Origin: Euleptes europaea | Lineage: Eukaryota > Chordata > Lepidosauria > Squamata > Sphaerodactylidae | NCBI RefSeq assembly: GCF_029931775.1 | Contig: NC_079312.1 | Location: forward strand, 9,059,821-9,123,820 | DNA: 64,000 bases | Direction: 5' to 3' | In this document: in pieces, positions 1 to 9,384 of the stretch | Numbering within the stretch: position 1 is the stretch's first letter | Layout of the letters: every line of letters begins with the position of its first letter | Position numbers and translations under genes: made by a program | The notes under the pieces: model-generated | What the model was told of the DNA's origin: nothing | The model's database searches: none | The model's input: the letters and a program-made list of their open reading frames with translations, nothing else

Positions 1-137
1 ATAAAAAGACTTGCTTTTTAAAAGTAGGTAAAGTTGTTGAGTCCTGCTTACTCGATGACTGGCTGAATAAGATACCTTCACTTCTCAGTAAGTGGTACAT
101 TCTAAGAGCCTATCATCTGAACAACACAACCCGCTTC
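1..137 (+). mobile_element. 3' end of a retroviral-type LTR (fossil, cut by window edge)
   Basis: The stretch resembles the last ~110 bases of the LTRs ending at 38253 and 39669 and the fragments at 43.9 and 60.5 kb. Shared words are 'cctgctta', 'gaataagata' and 'ctaagagc', and it ends in CA. It stops exactly where the duplicated block at 138 begins, so it was inserted at or near the edge of that block. The family is unresolved, and no internal genes are visible. Confidence 0.55.
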
Positions 138-390
138 AGGGGTTTCCGCCTTCTGATCTTCAGGTATAATTAATGATACTAGAGGTGCCCTTTCTTGAAC
201 CTCCAACTTTAAAATGGTCATTTTTATACCCTCAAAAGCCTCTGTGAGCCGAGAAGGCGGCCAAACCAAGATGCTGACCCTGCCACTCTAGGGAGAAGAG
301 TGACCCCCCCCCACAAAGTTCAATAAGAGGGCTTGTGTGTTCCAGGTGGGGCCTGAAGGTTCTCCTGGGATTACAGCAGCTGATTTCCAG

Positions 391-524
391 ACCTCCGAGT
401 TCAGTTCCCCTATAGAAAACGGTAGCTTCGGAAGTTGGACCTTACAATATACACTACAGAGTCTAGGAGAAGCTGAAGTCTCCTCAAGGCTCTGTCCCGA
501 AAAGTCCAGGAATCCCCCGAGCAG
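391..524 (+). other. Candidate 5' untranslated exon
   Basis: A 134-bp segment lies between a plausible acceptor (tttccag) and donor (gcag|gtgatg). The same 134-bp segment with the same sites is kept in the duplicate at 22501-22634. It has no convincing coding frame. It could be a noncoding exon ahead of the SCAN exon, but splicing cannot be shown from sequence alone. Confidence 0.3.
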
Positions 525-1005
525 GTGATGGCGACCCTCTCCAATAGGGCAGAATCACAAAGGAGTAATAGGGAGCGGTCTCGCTGGCATGTTGTTTAGA
601 GGAACAGGGAAGATCCTACAGGAACACAGATGTTCAGTGCAGCCCTAAAACCATTTTGCTGGGAATGAGCCCTATTGAATAGGAGGATTATGGGTGGGCC
701 TGCTTTGGATTGCTTCAAGTGAGCTTGCTTTAGAAAGCCTGAGTTTTCTTCTCATCCCCAAAACCGTGAGGACGGATTGATGCAAAGTAGTCAGACACAA
801 AGCTTGTAGCATCTTTAAAGTGCCAGGGACACTTAACTTTCCCAGAGAACCTTACAGGCATCTCTAAAAAAAGCTTTCTATGTCACATAACAAAATTATA
901 TTACCAACCACAAGTGGCACTTTCATTCTGATCCATCGTGTGTCTCCATTCTCTTTTGTTTTCCTTCTGTCACGTTGCTATCTGTCTCTCCCTCCTTCCC
1001 CGCAG

Positions 1006-1506
1006 GGAGAATCCTCTCTTCATACCCAAGTGAGTAAAGGGACCTTTTCACAGTCGGAAGCGACCCGATAGAAGCGGAAGGAGATGGAAGGGCAGGACCC
1101 GGAAGGACCTGGACCTTCCAAGAGAGCAAGGAAAGGTCCCCTGCCCATCCAGGCTGGGAGTAGCATCGAATCCTGGGAGAGAGCTGTGCCAGAGATCCGG
1201 AATCAGGAGCTCCTGAACTCAGAAGTATATTGCCAACGCTTCCGGCAGTTCCGCTATTGGGAGGCTGATGGGCCCCGGGAGGTCTGCAGCCAGCTCCATT
1301 TACTTTGCAAACAATGGCTGAAGCCAGAGAAACACACCAAGAAGCAAATCCTGGACCTGGTGATCCTGGAGCAGTACCTGACCATCCTGCCGCAGGAAAT
1401 GCGGTGCTGGATAAGAGGATGTAGGCCGGAGAACAGTTCCCAAGCAGTGGCCCTGGCCGAAGGTTTCCTCCTGAGTCAGGCAGAGGAGAAGAGGTGGGCA
1501 GAAAAG
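1006..1506 (+). CDS. SCAN-domain exon (CDS from ATG 1084)
   Basis: The acceptor is ccccgcag and the donor is gaaaag|gtgagg. Translation from 1084 gives 141 residues. The SCAN core ([20 protein letters not shown], then [20 protein letters not shown]) matches the family's helical oligomerisation domain over about 85 residues, its usual length. The start is chosen because it is the first in-frame ATG after the acceptor, follows 78 bases of 5' untranslated exon, and is conserved in the duplicate at 23195. Confidence 0.85.
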
Positions 1507-4500
1507 GTGAGGGCTTTTCTTTCCAGGTATTCCAATTCAAGCAACAATGTAAGACATTACCCTAAAGCAGGGGTGGGGAACCTTTTTTCTGCCAAGGGCC
1601 ATTTGGATATTTATAACATAATTCGCGGGCCACACATTCTGGCCCAGCCCCCTTTAACCCCTCCATTGTCACCCCTTCTGCCCCCAGCCCTCTTGTAGTA
1701 CAGAGGAAATACGTTTCTCCACAGCCCAGGTGGGAAAGGGTTAACATAGTTTCCTGGGCGGTCCTAGCAGCTCCATAGCTAATGACTCTTCTGCAAGGGG
1801 GAAAGAAGATTCCTTTTCTCGGGAAAACAAACTCACATCTGCCTTGAATAGAGGCTATTCCTGGCCGCGAGAGGGGGTGGATCGCCAGTCTTAGATCCTT
1901 CTGAGCTAGAGATCTGCCAAGACCCACGAAGGGCCAGACCAAATGATTTCGCGGGCCTTATATGGCCCCCGGGCCTGACGTTCCCCACCCCTGCCCTAAA
2001 GTTTCCTCGCCCGATATTTGTCCAAGTGTTAATCATCCGAATGGAAGGTTTAGGTTTAACAACCTGATTCAGTAGTCACTTCTTCTAGGGAATTTCTTAT
2101 CCATCCAGGTAATTCCACAGGGTCGGAGGAAAACCCTACCTGGTCTGCTGATAGAAAGGTGCAGAGTCTGGGAGTGGGGCAGGATCCATTCCTTGATGTC
2201 TTCCATTCCATCTCTTACCTGTCTCTCTTACTGCTGTTTCAGAGATGGGGTCCATCCGTGAAGATGGAAGCTAAGTTCTGTGAGACAGAAAGAGCCCCTT
2301 CAGAGGAAGGGCAGTGGGCCCAATCCCAGGAGTGTGCCCAAGGTGCCCTCTCATGCGGTAAGGACTCACTGTGCCTGGATGGGATTGGGGCATCCAGTGA
2401 ATTTAATGGATAAAGAGCTCTAGTCAGGAAAAAAAGAGAAACGGTCCTCCACGCAACTTGTGGCACTCCGGGTTCACTAATTGTGATGCCAAGAAAAGGG
2501 GATTAGACAAATTCATGGAGGCCTTTGGTCTGATCCAGCAGAGATGCTGCCACGTTTTTGATCTCCACCATTCACAGAACAGGTTTCAAGGATCAGAGAA
2601 GTCTGAAATGTGTCAGCAGCTTCTTGAGTACCCGGAGAGGCTCATTGGTTCCTTGTGCTTCTCTACCTCTTCTCCCATAACTTACTACAAAGTATTGTCG
2701 AAGGCTTTCGCGGTCAGAGTTCATTGGTTCTTGTGGGTTATCCGGGCTGTGTAACCGTGGTCTTGGTATTTTCTTTCCTGACGTTTCGCCAGCAGCTGTG
2801 GCAGGCATCTTCAGAGGAGTAACACTGAAGGACAGTGTCTCTCCAAAGTTACTACAAAGTGTTACCAATTTTTTGAGTATAGTTAGGGCAACGTTTCATA
2901 CCCTTGGAAAAGGGAAGCATGAAGCATGCTTCACACAAGGAAAAAAAACAAGAAGTCAAGGCTAAAAACCTTTCTTCCACTTGTCTGTCTCTTGCAGGCA
3001 GCGAAGAGACAGTGTTGATCCGTCCTCTTTGCGGAAGTGTGGAGACAGCTGCTGCGCTTCCAGACTGGGTAGGCGAGATGACCGTGGGGGGGGGCTAGGT
3101 CCCCCCTCCTTTTTCTGGGGTGGTTTTCTCCTGCAGTTGTTGTTAAGGGGCCCAGACAAGAGGCTCTGAATGCCACTCCTTTTATACAGGCCAAGCTCTC
3201 CATCCTGCACCCTCTCAGAATGCCCTCTTCCAGAGAGTTGCCTCTGCCCTGAATCATAGAATAGAATAGTAGAATCACAGAATTGGAAGGGACCACCAGG
3301 GTCATCAAGTCCAACCCCCTGCACAATGCAGGAAATTCACAACTACCTCCTCCCCTCCACACCCCTAGTGACCAGAAAATGGCCAAGATGCCCTCCCTCT
3401 CATCATCCACCCAAGGTCCCAGAATCAGCATTGCTGACGGATGGCCATCCAACATCTTCTTAAAAACCTCCAGGGGAGGAGAGCTTACCACCTCCCGAGG
3501 AAGCCTGTTCCACTGAGGAACCGCTCTGTTAGAAAATTCTTCCTAATGTCTAGACGGAAACTCTTTTGATTTAATTTCAACCCGTTGGTTCTGGTCCGAC
3601 CTTCTTGGGCAACAGAAAACAACTCGGCACCATCCTCTATATGACAGCCCCTCAAGTACTTGAACATGGTGATCATATCACCTCTCATTCTTCTCCTCTT
3701 CAGGCTAAGCATACCCAGCTCCTTCAACCTTTCCTCATAGGACTTGGTCTCCAGACCCCTCACCATCCTCTGGACATGTTCCAGTTTGTCTACATCTTTC
3801 TTAAATTGTGGTGCCCAAAACTGAACACAGTACCCTAGTTGAGGTCTAACAAGAGCGGAGTAAAGCTATACCATCACTTTGCGTGATCTGGACACTATAC
3901 TTCTGTTGATGCAGCCCAAGACTGCATTTGCCTTTTTAGCTATCGCATCACACTGCTGACTCATGTTCAGTGTTCTGTCTACTAAGACCCCAAGATCCTT
4001 TTCACACACACTACTGCTCAGACAAGTCTCCCCCATCCTATAATTATGCATTTGATTTTTCCTACCTAAATGCAGAACTGTACATTAGTCTTTGCTGAAG
4101 TGCATTTTATTAGTTCTAGCCCACTTCTCCAGCCTGTCAAGAACATCCTGCATCTTGGCTTTGTCTTCTACCGTATTTGCTACCCCTCCCAATTTAGTAT
4201 CATCTGCAAATTTAATAAGCATCCCCTCTATTCCTTCATCCAAATTATTTATAAAGATGTTGAACAACACAGGGCCCAGCACAGATCCCTGAGGAACTCC
4301 ACTAGTCACTTCTCTCCAAGTGGATGAGGAACCATTAACTAACCCTCTTTGGGTACCATCTGTCAACCAGTTGCAGATCCACCTTGCATGATCTCTGACG
4401 AAGGAATCTGCTTTTTCTTTCAGTCTCCAGTGACCTTTGAGGAGGTCACCGTGTATTTCACTGAGGCAGAGTGGGCCCTGCTGGATCCAAGCCAAAGAGC

Positions 4501-7500
4501 TCTCTACAAGGAAGTCATGCTGGAGAACCACGGGAGCGTAGCGTTTCTGGGTAAGGTGTCAAAGGTGCAAATTGCTGCCATTAGGATTGTGCCATTGGGC
4601 TGATGTGTGAATCAAAATCTTAAACAACAATACCTTGTTTTAAGGCCTGCTTTGTTACTTGATCCCTTTTGGGAGCCTCGAGGTGGTGGGGTGGCAGTGA
4701 AAGCAATATTCAGCATGGCTGGGTAGAGTGACCCGATTGTCCTGGCTGGCCCAGGGGCAACAGAGGCCAGTATTGTGGCCGTCGCCCAAGCCAGATAGGG
4801 TGTCCTGGCCTAAGACCAATGCAGGGCCAATGCAGGGCTGAGAGGCCCACAGGAAGACTCTGGAAGGGGCCCCCATCCTACTTCCTCAGTTGCCAACAAA
4901 CTAGTCCACCAGATGGGATTATCGTCATCCGCTCTGACTATGATCTGCAATGCAGCCATCCCCCTTACACTGGTTGGGATTGTGGGCTTTAATCCTGACG
5001 AGGTTTCCCTTCTTCCTTGGATTTCTTTTCCTTCCCCATATAAGAACCATCTCTGTCTCTCTGCGTCTCTATCTTCTTGCGGAGAGACAGCTTGGTGTAT
5101 TGGTTAAGAGTGGAATCTGGAGAAAAGGATTTGATTCTCCACTCTTCCACATGAAGCCAGCTGGGTGGCCTTGGGCCAGTCATTGTTCTCTTAGAACTTT
5201 CTCAGCCTCACCTACCTCTCAAGATGCCTGTTGTTTAGAGGGTAAAGGAATTTTATTTGTAAGCCTCTTTGAGACTCTTTAGGGTAGAGGAAAGCAAGGC
5301 ATAAAAGCCTTCTCTTCTTATTCTCTTCTATTTAATAATCAATAGCAGAAAAACAATATTGCTGCACAACAGGTCAAATATGAACAGTGGGGGGAACAAT
5401 TCTTTGCCACTTTAATGAGAAAAAGTACATATGAGGAGTAGGAGGAGGAAAGGAATAGGCAGAATATAAAAACTGCTCTCCTGGGAGATCTGGCTGGGAA
5501 TAAGGTGTGACCAGCAGTTCAGTTGGGGGGGAAAGAAGGTCTGATCAAAGAAATGCACACTCATTAATGAACAGTGCCTGATGGGTGGCTTGACTTCTTC
5601 AGTAGATGCTGATTGGATGTCTTTCTTTATTGCAGAAGCACATGTAGAAGAGACTGTTGGGGGATTCCAGGGGTTCTCTTTGGAAAAAACCAAGAATAAC
5701 GATTCCAAAGGAAACTTGACAGACAGAGGTGGACCCCAGAAGCAGGAGGGAAGCCACGCAGACAAGAATAGGGATAAGCCCATTCCATTCCAAGGAGGGG
5801 TTTTGCATGAAATCCCAGTCCAAGAAGAAAGGTCAACCAAAACAAGAAGGAACAAAGGCCTCCGTGCTAACCAGACATTCCGCTCCAGGGAAATCGACAA
5901 TAAAAGTGAGGCCTTTGGAAAGACTTTCATTAAGAACATGAGTATTATTTCCAAGATTCAAATTCCCTCAGGAGAGAAACCATATGATTGCGAGGAACGA
6001 GGAAAGACCTTCCATCAGAAATCAGCCCTTACTTCCCATCAAAGAATGCACCCAGGTGAGGAGCTGTATAAATTGTTAGATTGCAAACCAAGCCTTTCTG
6101 ATGCAAAGGCTTTCATGTCCCTTTAAGGTGTATTTTCATGTACTCTTCAATGTACAGCAGGGAAAAGCCACTGAAATGTTTTGTGTGTGGGTGATCTGAC
6201 TTCCTTGCATGGGTGCTAACGGAATCTGTCTTTTCATTCCAGCAGGGAATGATCAGTGGAATGAATGTGATCGGGAAGTGCATCAGCTATTGCCAGATAA
6301 AGTGAAGAATGAATATTTGAAAGGAAACTCTGGGAGTCAAGGCAAACTAAAGAGGCAAAAAGAAAGTCACATGGTCAAGAAGAGAGAGAAACCCATTCCT
6401 GGCCAAGAGCAGGATGTCCATAAACTAGTCCAAATGGTGGAGGTGGCATGCAAGTGCTTAGAGTGTGGAATGAACTTCTCGGATCAAGCTCAATATGAGA
6501 GCCATTTGCAAATACACAGTGGAAAGAAGACGCGTCAATGCATGGAGTGTGGCAAGAGCTTCCTTCGCAGAGCAGAGCTCCTTAGACATCAAAGAACACA
6601 TAAACCTTATAGCTGTTCAGACTGTGGCAAGAGTTTCTCAGAGAAATCAGACCTTTTTCAACACCAAAGGATTCATTCAGGAGAAAAGCCATTTATCTGC
6701 ATGGAGAACGGAAGGGTGGTCTCTCATGGAAGAAAGGGAAATGTACTTTTTCCAAAGCCTAGTGTAATGGGGGTACATAAATGCTTTCCTTGTGGAAATT
6801 ACTTCAGATACAGATCACACCTCCTTGTGCATCAAAGAATCCACACAGGGGAGAAACCTTTTGAATGCTCAATGTGTGGAAAGAGATTTACTAGGAGTGG
6901 CAATCTTCAAAGGCATTTAAGAACCCACACAGGGGAGAAACCTTGTGAATGCTTCGAGTGTGGAAAGAGATTCAGTTGCAGTGGCACTCTTCAAAGTCAT
7001 GTAAGAACCCACACAGGAGAAAAACCTTTTGAATGCTCCGAGTGTGGAAAGAGATTCAGTCGCAGTGGCAGTCTTCAAAACCATCAAAGAATCCACACAG
7101 GGAAGAAACCTTTTGAATGCTCAGAGTGTGGAAAGAGATTCAGTCAGTGTGGCAGTCTTCAAAGGCATTTAAGAACCCACACAGGGGAGAAACCTTTTGA
7201 ATGCTCAGAGTGTGGAAAGAGATTCAGTCATAACGGCAGTCTTCAACATCATCAAAGAATACACACAGGGAAGAAACCTTTTGAATGCTTAGAGTGTGGA
7301 AAGAGATTCAGTCAGTGTGGCAATCTTCAAAGTCATGTAAGAACCCACACAGGGAGGAAACCTTTTGAATGCTCTGAGTGTGGAAAGAGATTTTCCTTCA
7401 GTAGCAATCTTCAAAGGCATTTAAGAACCCACACAGGGGAGAAACCTTTTGAATGCTCAGAGTGTGGAAAGAGATTCAGTTGCAGTGGCACTCTTCAAAG

Positions 7501-8713
7501 CCATGTAAGAACCCACACAGGGGAGAAACCTTTTGAATGCTCCGAGTGTGGAAAGAGATTCAGTTGCAGTGGCACTCTTCAAAGTCATGTAAGAACCCAC
7601 ACAGGGGAGAAACCTTTTGAATGCTCCGAGTGTGGAAAGAGATTCAGTCATAACAGCAGTCTTCAGCATCATCAAAGAATACACACAGGGAAGAAACTTT
7701 TTGAATGTTCAGAGTGTGGAAAGAGATTTACTAGCAGTGGCAATCTTCAAAGGCATTTAAGAACCCACACAGGGAAGAAACCTTTTGATTGCTCAGAGTG
7801 CGGAAAGAGATTTACTAGCAGTGACAATCTTCAAAGGCATTTAAGAACCCACACAGGGGAGAAACCTTGTGAATGTTCTGAGTGTGGAAAGAGATTTACT
7901 AGCAGTGACAATCTTCGAAGTCATGTAAGAACCCACACAGGGGAGAAACCTTTTGAATGCTCAGAGTGTGGAAAGAGATTTACTAGCAGTGGCAATCTTC
8001 AAAGGCATCAAAGAACCCACACAGGGGAGAAACCTTTTGAATGCTCAGAGTGTGGAAAGAGATTCAGTTGCAGTGGCACTCTTCAAAGCCATGTAAGAAC
8101 CCACACAGGGGAGAAACCTTTTGAATGCTCCGAGTGTGGAAAGAGATTCAGTTGCAGTGGCACTCTTCAAAGTCATGTAAGAACCCACACAGGGGAGAAA
8201 CCTTTTGAATGCTCCGAGTGTGGAAAGAGATTCAGTCATAACAGCACTCTTCAAAGGCATCAAAGAATCCACACAGGGGAGAAACCTTTTGAATGCTCAG
8301 AGTGTGGAAAGAGATTCAGTTGCAGTGGCACTCTTCAAAGCCATGTAAGAACCCACACAGGGAAGAAACCTTTTGAATGCTCCGAGTGTGGAAAGAGATT
8401 CAGTTGCAGTGGCACTCTTCAAAGTCATGTAAGAACCCACACAGGGGAGAAACCTTTTGAATGCTCCGAGTGTGGAAAGAGATTCAGTTGCAGTGGCACT
8501 CTTCAAAGTCATGTAAGAACCCACACAGGGGAGAAACCTTTTGAATGCTCCGAGTGTGGAAAGAGATTCAGTCGCAGTGGCACTCTTCGAAGTCATGTAA
8601 GAACCCACACAGGGGAGAAACCTTTTGAATGCTCCGAGTGTGGAAAGAGATTCAGTCGCAGTGCCAATCTTCAACGGCATCTAAGAACCCACACAGGGGA
8701 GAAACCTTTTTAA
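1084..8713 (+). CDS. SCAN-KRAB-C2H2 zinc-finger protein, six coding exons, 1207 aa
   Basis: Predicted nuclear DNA-binding transcription factor, probably a KRAB-type repressor. Coding segments are 1084-1506, 2243-2357, 2998-3068, 4424-4550, 5636-6055 and 6246-8713. Every junction has AG/GT signals and compatible phases (0, 1, 0, 1, 1), and the sum is 3624 bases, exactly 1208 codons with the stop. Domains run SCAN (about residues 47-130), KRAB-A (about 204-245), a lysine-rich spacer with one decayed finger, then the finger array. Such genes bind DNA through fingers, dimerise through SCAN and, in most families, recruit TRIM28 through KRAB. Skipping exon 5 would also keep frame. The exon at 1006 begins with an acceptor, so the promoter and first exon lie further upstream. 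No orthologue is named because these genes evolve lineage by lineage. Confidence 0.85.
1568..1993. mobile_element. hAT-type MITE, 426 bp, with 8-bp TSD
   Basis: The ends are near-perfect inverted repeats (CAGGGGTGGGGAAC / GTTCCCCACCCCTG). They are flanked by the 8-bp direct repeat CCCTAAAG at 1560-1567 and 1994-2001, the hallmark of hAT transposition. There is no transposase frame, so it is non-autonomous. It sits in the intron right after the SCAN exon. The matching region of the second gene copy is deleted, so its age relative to the duplication cannot be read. Confidence 0.92.
2243..2357 (+). CDS. Linker exon between SCAN and KRAB
   Basis: A 115-bp exon with acceptor ctgctgtttcag and donor catgcg|gtaagg. 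It enters in phase 0 and leaves in phase 1. It encodes [12 protein letters not shown] followed by an acidic, serine-rich stretch, as seen in the short exon that usually follows SCAN in squamate SCAN-KRAB-ZNF genes. It is missing from the duplicate at 23 kb because of the 1.48-kb deletion there. Confidence 0.75.
2430..2570 (+). mobile_element. Short CR1/L3-like LINE 3' fragment
   Basis: The words 'ggggattagacaaattcatg' and 'gatccagcag' resemble the 3' untranslated part of CR1-like LINEs. It is short and diverged, and the boundaries are approximate. Confidence 0.4.
2694..2848 (-). mobile_element. Penelope-type repeat (family 2) with hammerhead-like core
   Basis: A 155-bp insertion is flanked by the 12-bp direct repeat TTACTACAAAGT (2682-2693 and 2849-2860). 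It begins with ATTGTCGAAGG and matches copies at 13.6, 46.7, 56.3 and 56.9 kb. On the minus strand it reads CTGAAGA (2814-2808), a stem region, GAAA (2787-2784), then CGTC. This is the order of a hammerhead ribozyme. The 12-bp TSD and the short extension beyond an inverted repeat fit Penelope-like elements. Confidence 0.7.
2998..3068 (+). CDS. Second linker exon ahead of KRAB
   Basis: A 71-bp exon with acceptor gtctcttgcag and donor gactgg|gtaggc. It enters in phase 1 and leaves in phase 0, matching its neighbours. It encodes [20 protein letters not shown], the short motif commonly placed just before KRAB in squamate ZNF genes. It is also present in the duplicate at 23627-23697. Confidence 0.75.
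3246..4400 (-). mobile_element. CR1 LINE, 5'-truncated, antisense in the intron before KRAB
   Basis: The 3' end is at the left, with the CR1 hallmark of ATTCTATGA-like repeats (seen reversed at 3250-3280). The body encodes CR1 reverse transcriptase, including [20 protein letters not shown] and a FADDTKLGG active site, read on the minus strand around 4380-4190. The truncated end lies within about 25 bases of the KRAB exon acceptor. The same insertion is in the duplicate at 23884-25030. Confidence 0.88.
4424..4550 (+). CDS. KRAB-A box exon
   Basis: Exactly 127 bp, the usual KRAB-A exon length, with acceptor tttctttcag and donor tctgg|gtaagg. It encodes [12 protein letters not shown], then [20 protein letters not shown] and [10 protein letters not shown]. 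The conserved YF, EW, Q-ALY and VMLEN positions are present. In most tetrapod ZNF proteins this box recruits TRIM28. The expected KRAB-B exon is not seen here, and the next exon is of another type. Confidence 0.9.
5083..5325 (+). mobile_element. Sauria-type tRNA-derived SINE
   Basis: It has a tRNA-like head (gtgtattggttaagagtgga; box-B-like gatttgattctcc), the family core (cagcctcacctacctc) and an end near cataaaagccttctcttctt. It lies in intron 4 of the SCAN-KRAB-ZNF gene, just past the segmental duplication edge. Confidence 0.75.
5636..6055 (+). CDS. Spacer exon with one decayed zinc finger
   Basis: A 420-bp exon with acceptor tttattgcag and donor cacccag|gtgagg, phase 1 in and phase 1 out. 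It encodes a charged spacer and then a finger-like segment, [19 protein letters not shown] plus QRMH. In that segment the second zinc cysteine is replaced (CEER in place of CxxC), so it should not bind zinc. If not spliced at 6055 the frame stops at 6126, giving a possible finger-less alternative end. Confidence 0.65.
6246..8713 (+). CDS. C2H2 zinc-finger array exon (26 intact fingers, one decayed)
   Basis: The tandem acceptor ccagcag at 6241-6245 allows a start at 6243 or 6246, both in frame. Four older fingers (the second followed by a short linker) and one decayed finger (CMENG, around 6700) precede 22 fingers from 6866 to the stop. Those 22 occupy exactly 22 x 84 bases with HTGEKPF linkers. 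The recognition helices are few and repeated: SCSGTLQSH appears eight times, and the TSSGNLQRH and TSSDNLQRH classes recur. Nearly identical repeats at 588-bp (seven-finger) and 252-bp (three-finger) offsets show recent unequal exchange. The stop comes from GAA to TAA in the last linker; finger-like sequence continues after it. Confidence 0.92.
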
Positions 8714-8796
8714 TGCTCAGAGGGTGGAAAGAGATTCTGTAAGAGTGGCAGTCTTCAAAGGCATCTAAGAACCCACAAAAAGGAACAACCTCTTTG
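8714..8796 (+). pseudogene. Ghost zinc finger after the stop codon
   Basis: In the same frame after the stop, the sequence reads [20 protein letters not shown] and then a degraded linker. The second zinc cysteine is Gly. The array was therefore once longer, and this finger has decayed since the truncating stop appeared. Confidence 0.8.
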
Positions 8797-9384
8797 AATG
8801 CTCAGTGTCAGGCCCCTGTCCCCTCCTCAGTTGAGACACTCCTATTTGATCCCCGATCTTTTCTTAGTTTTTTTGATGGCCACCCCGTTGAAAGTGTAAT
8901 GTGCAATGGGCGGATCTTTGGGATAGGTTTGAGAGAGTGAGTCTCCCTGCCATGTCCAGAGCACATTTCCTTCACAGAGGCAGGATGTCACTCAGCCTTT
9001 TATATAACCCCCCTCCAGCTCCAAGGCCTGTGAACACCCATATCTCTACTTCAAGAGAATTTTTAAAAAAGCTTTATTGAAGTATGCAAAATACTACAGA
9101 ATATGCCAAAATATGCAAATAAAACCAGTACTTTCATCTTAGAAAATATAAAAAAAGAAAGTGAAGAAAAGAAAGAAAAAGTGAAATATAAAACAATACA
9201 GAAACCGACTTCCAACTCGCCTCATACAGAACAGAATATTATATATATTGTTCCTTTTGTGAATAGCACTTTTATCTGTTTTAACTTTAGTTATTATTTA
9301 GCTATTTTCATCTTAAGCTACAATTTAGAATGTTTAGGTTCTAAAACCTAGGGGCATTTTTCTGTCCCTAAAATACTGATTTAT
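8797..9384. other. 3' flank / probable 3' UTR, no gene seen
   Basis: No coding frame is convincing. AT-rich sequence from 9060 includes AATAAA near 9117, a possible polyadenylation signal for the gene above. The stretch 9061-9360 could instead be an antisense LINE tail. Nothing else was recognised. Confidence 0.4.

Larger units (their letters stand above)
138..4918 (+). repeat. Segmental duplication, copy 1 (5' half of the SCAN-KRAB-ZNF gene)
   Basis: This block aligns almost base for base with 22247-25531. Both hold a candidate 5' exon, the SCAN exon, a short exon, an intronic CR1 and the KRAB exon, and both end in the same intron. Copy 1 is longer because about 1.48 kb (roughly 1470-2947) is absent from copy 2. 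The CR1 is in the same place in both, so it predates the duplication. Confidence 0.9.

Noticed and set aside
7457-8680. Open frames on the minus strand across the + strand finger array (7457-7684, 8045-8272, 8297-8680).
   Set aside because: They are antisense shadows of an 84-bp repeat whose period is a multiple of three; all repeat the same meaningless 28-residue unit.
6866-8713. Regular direct repeats that could suggest a CRISPR array.
   Set aside because: The 84-bp period codes for C2H2 fingers with no repeat/spacer alternation, and the genome is clearly vertebrate.
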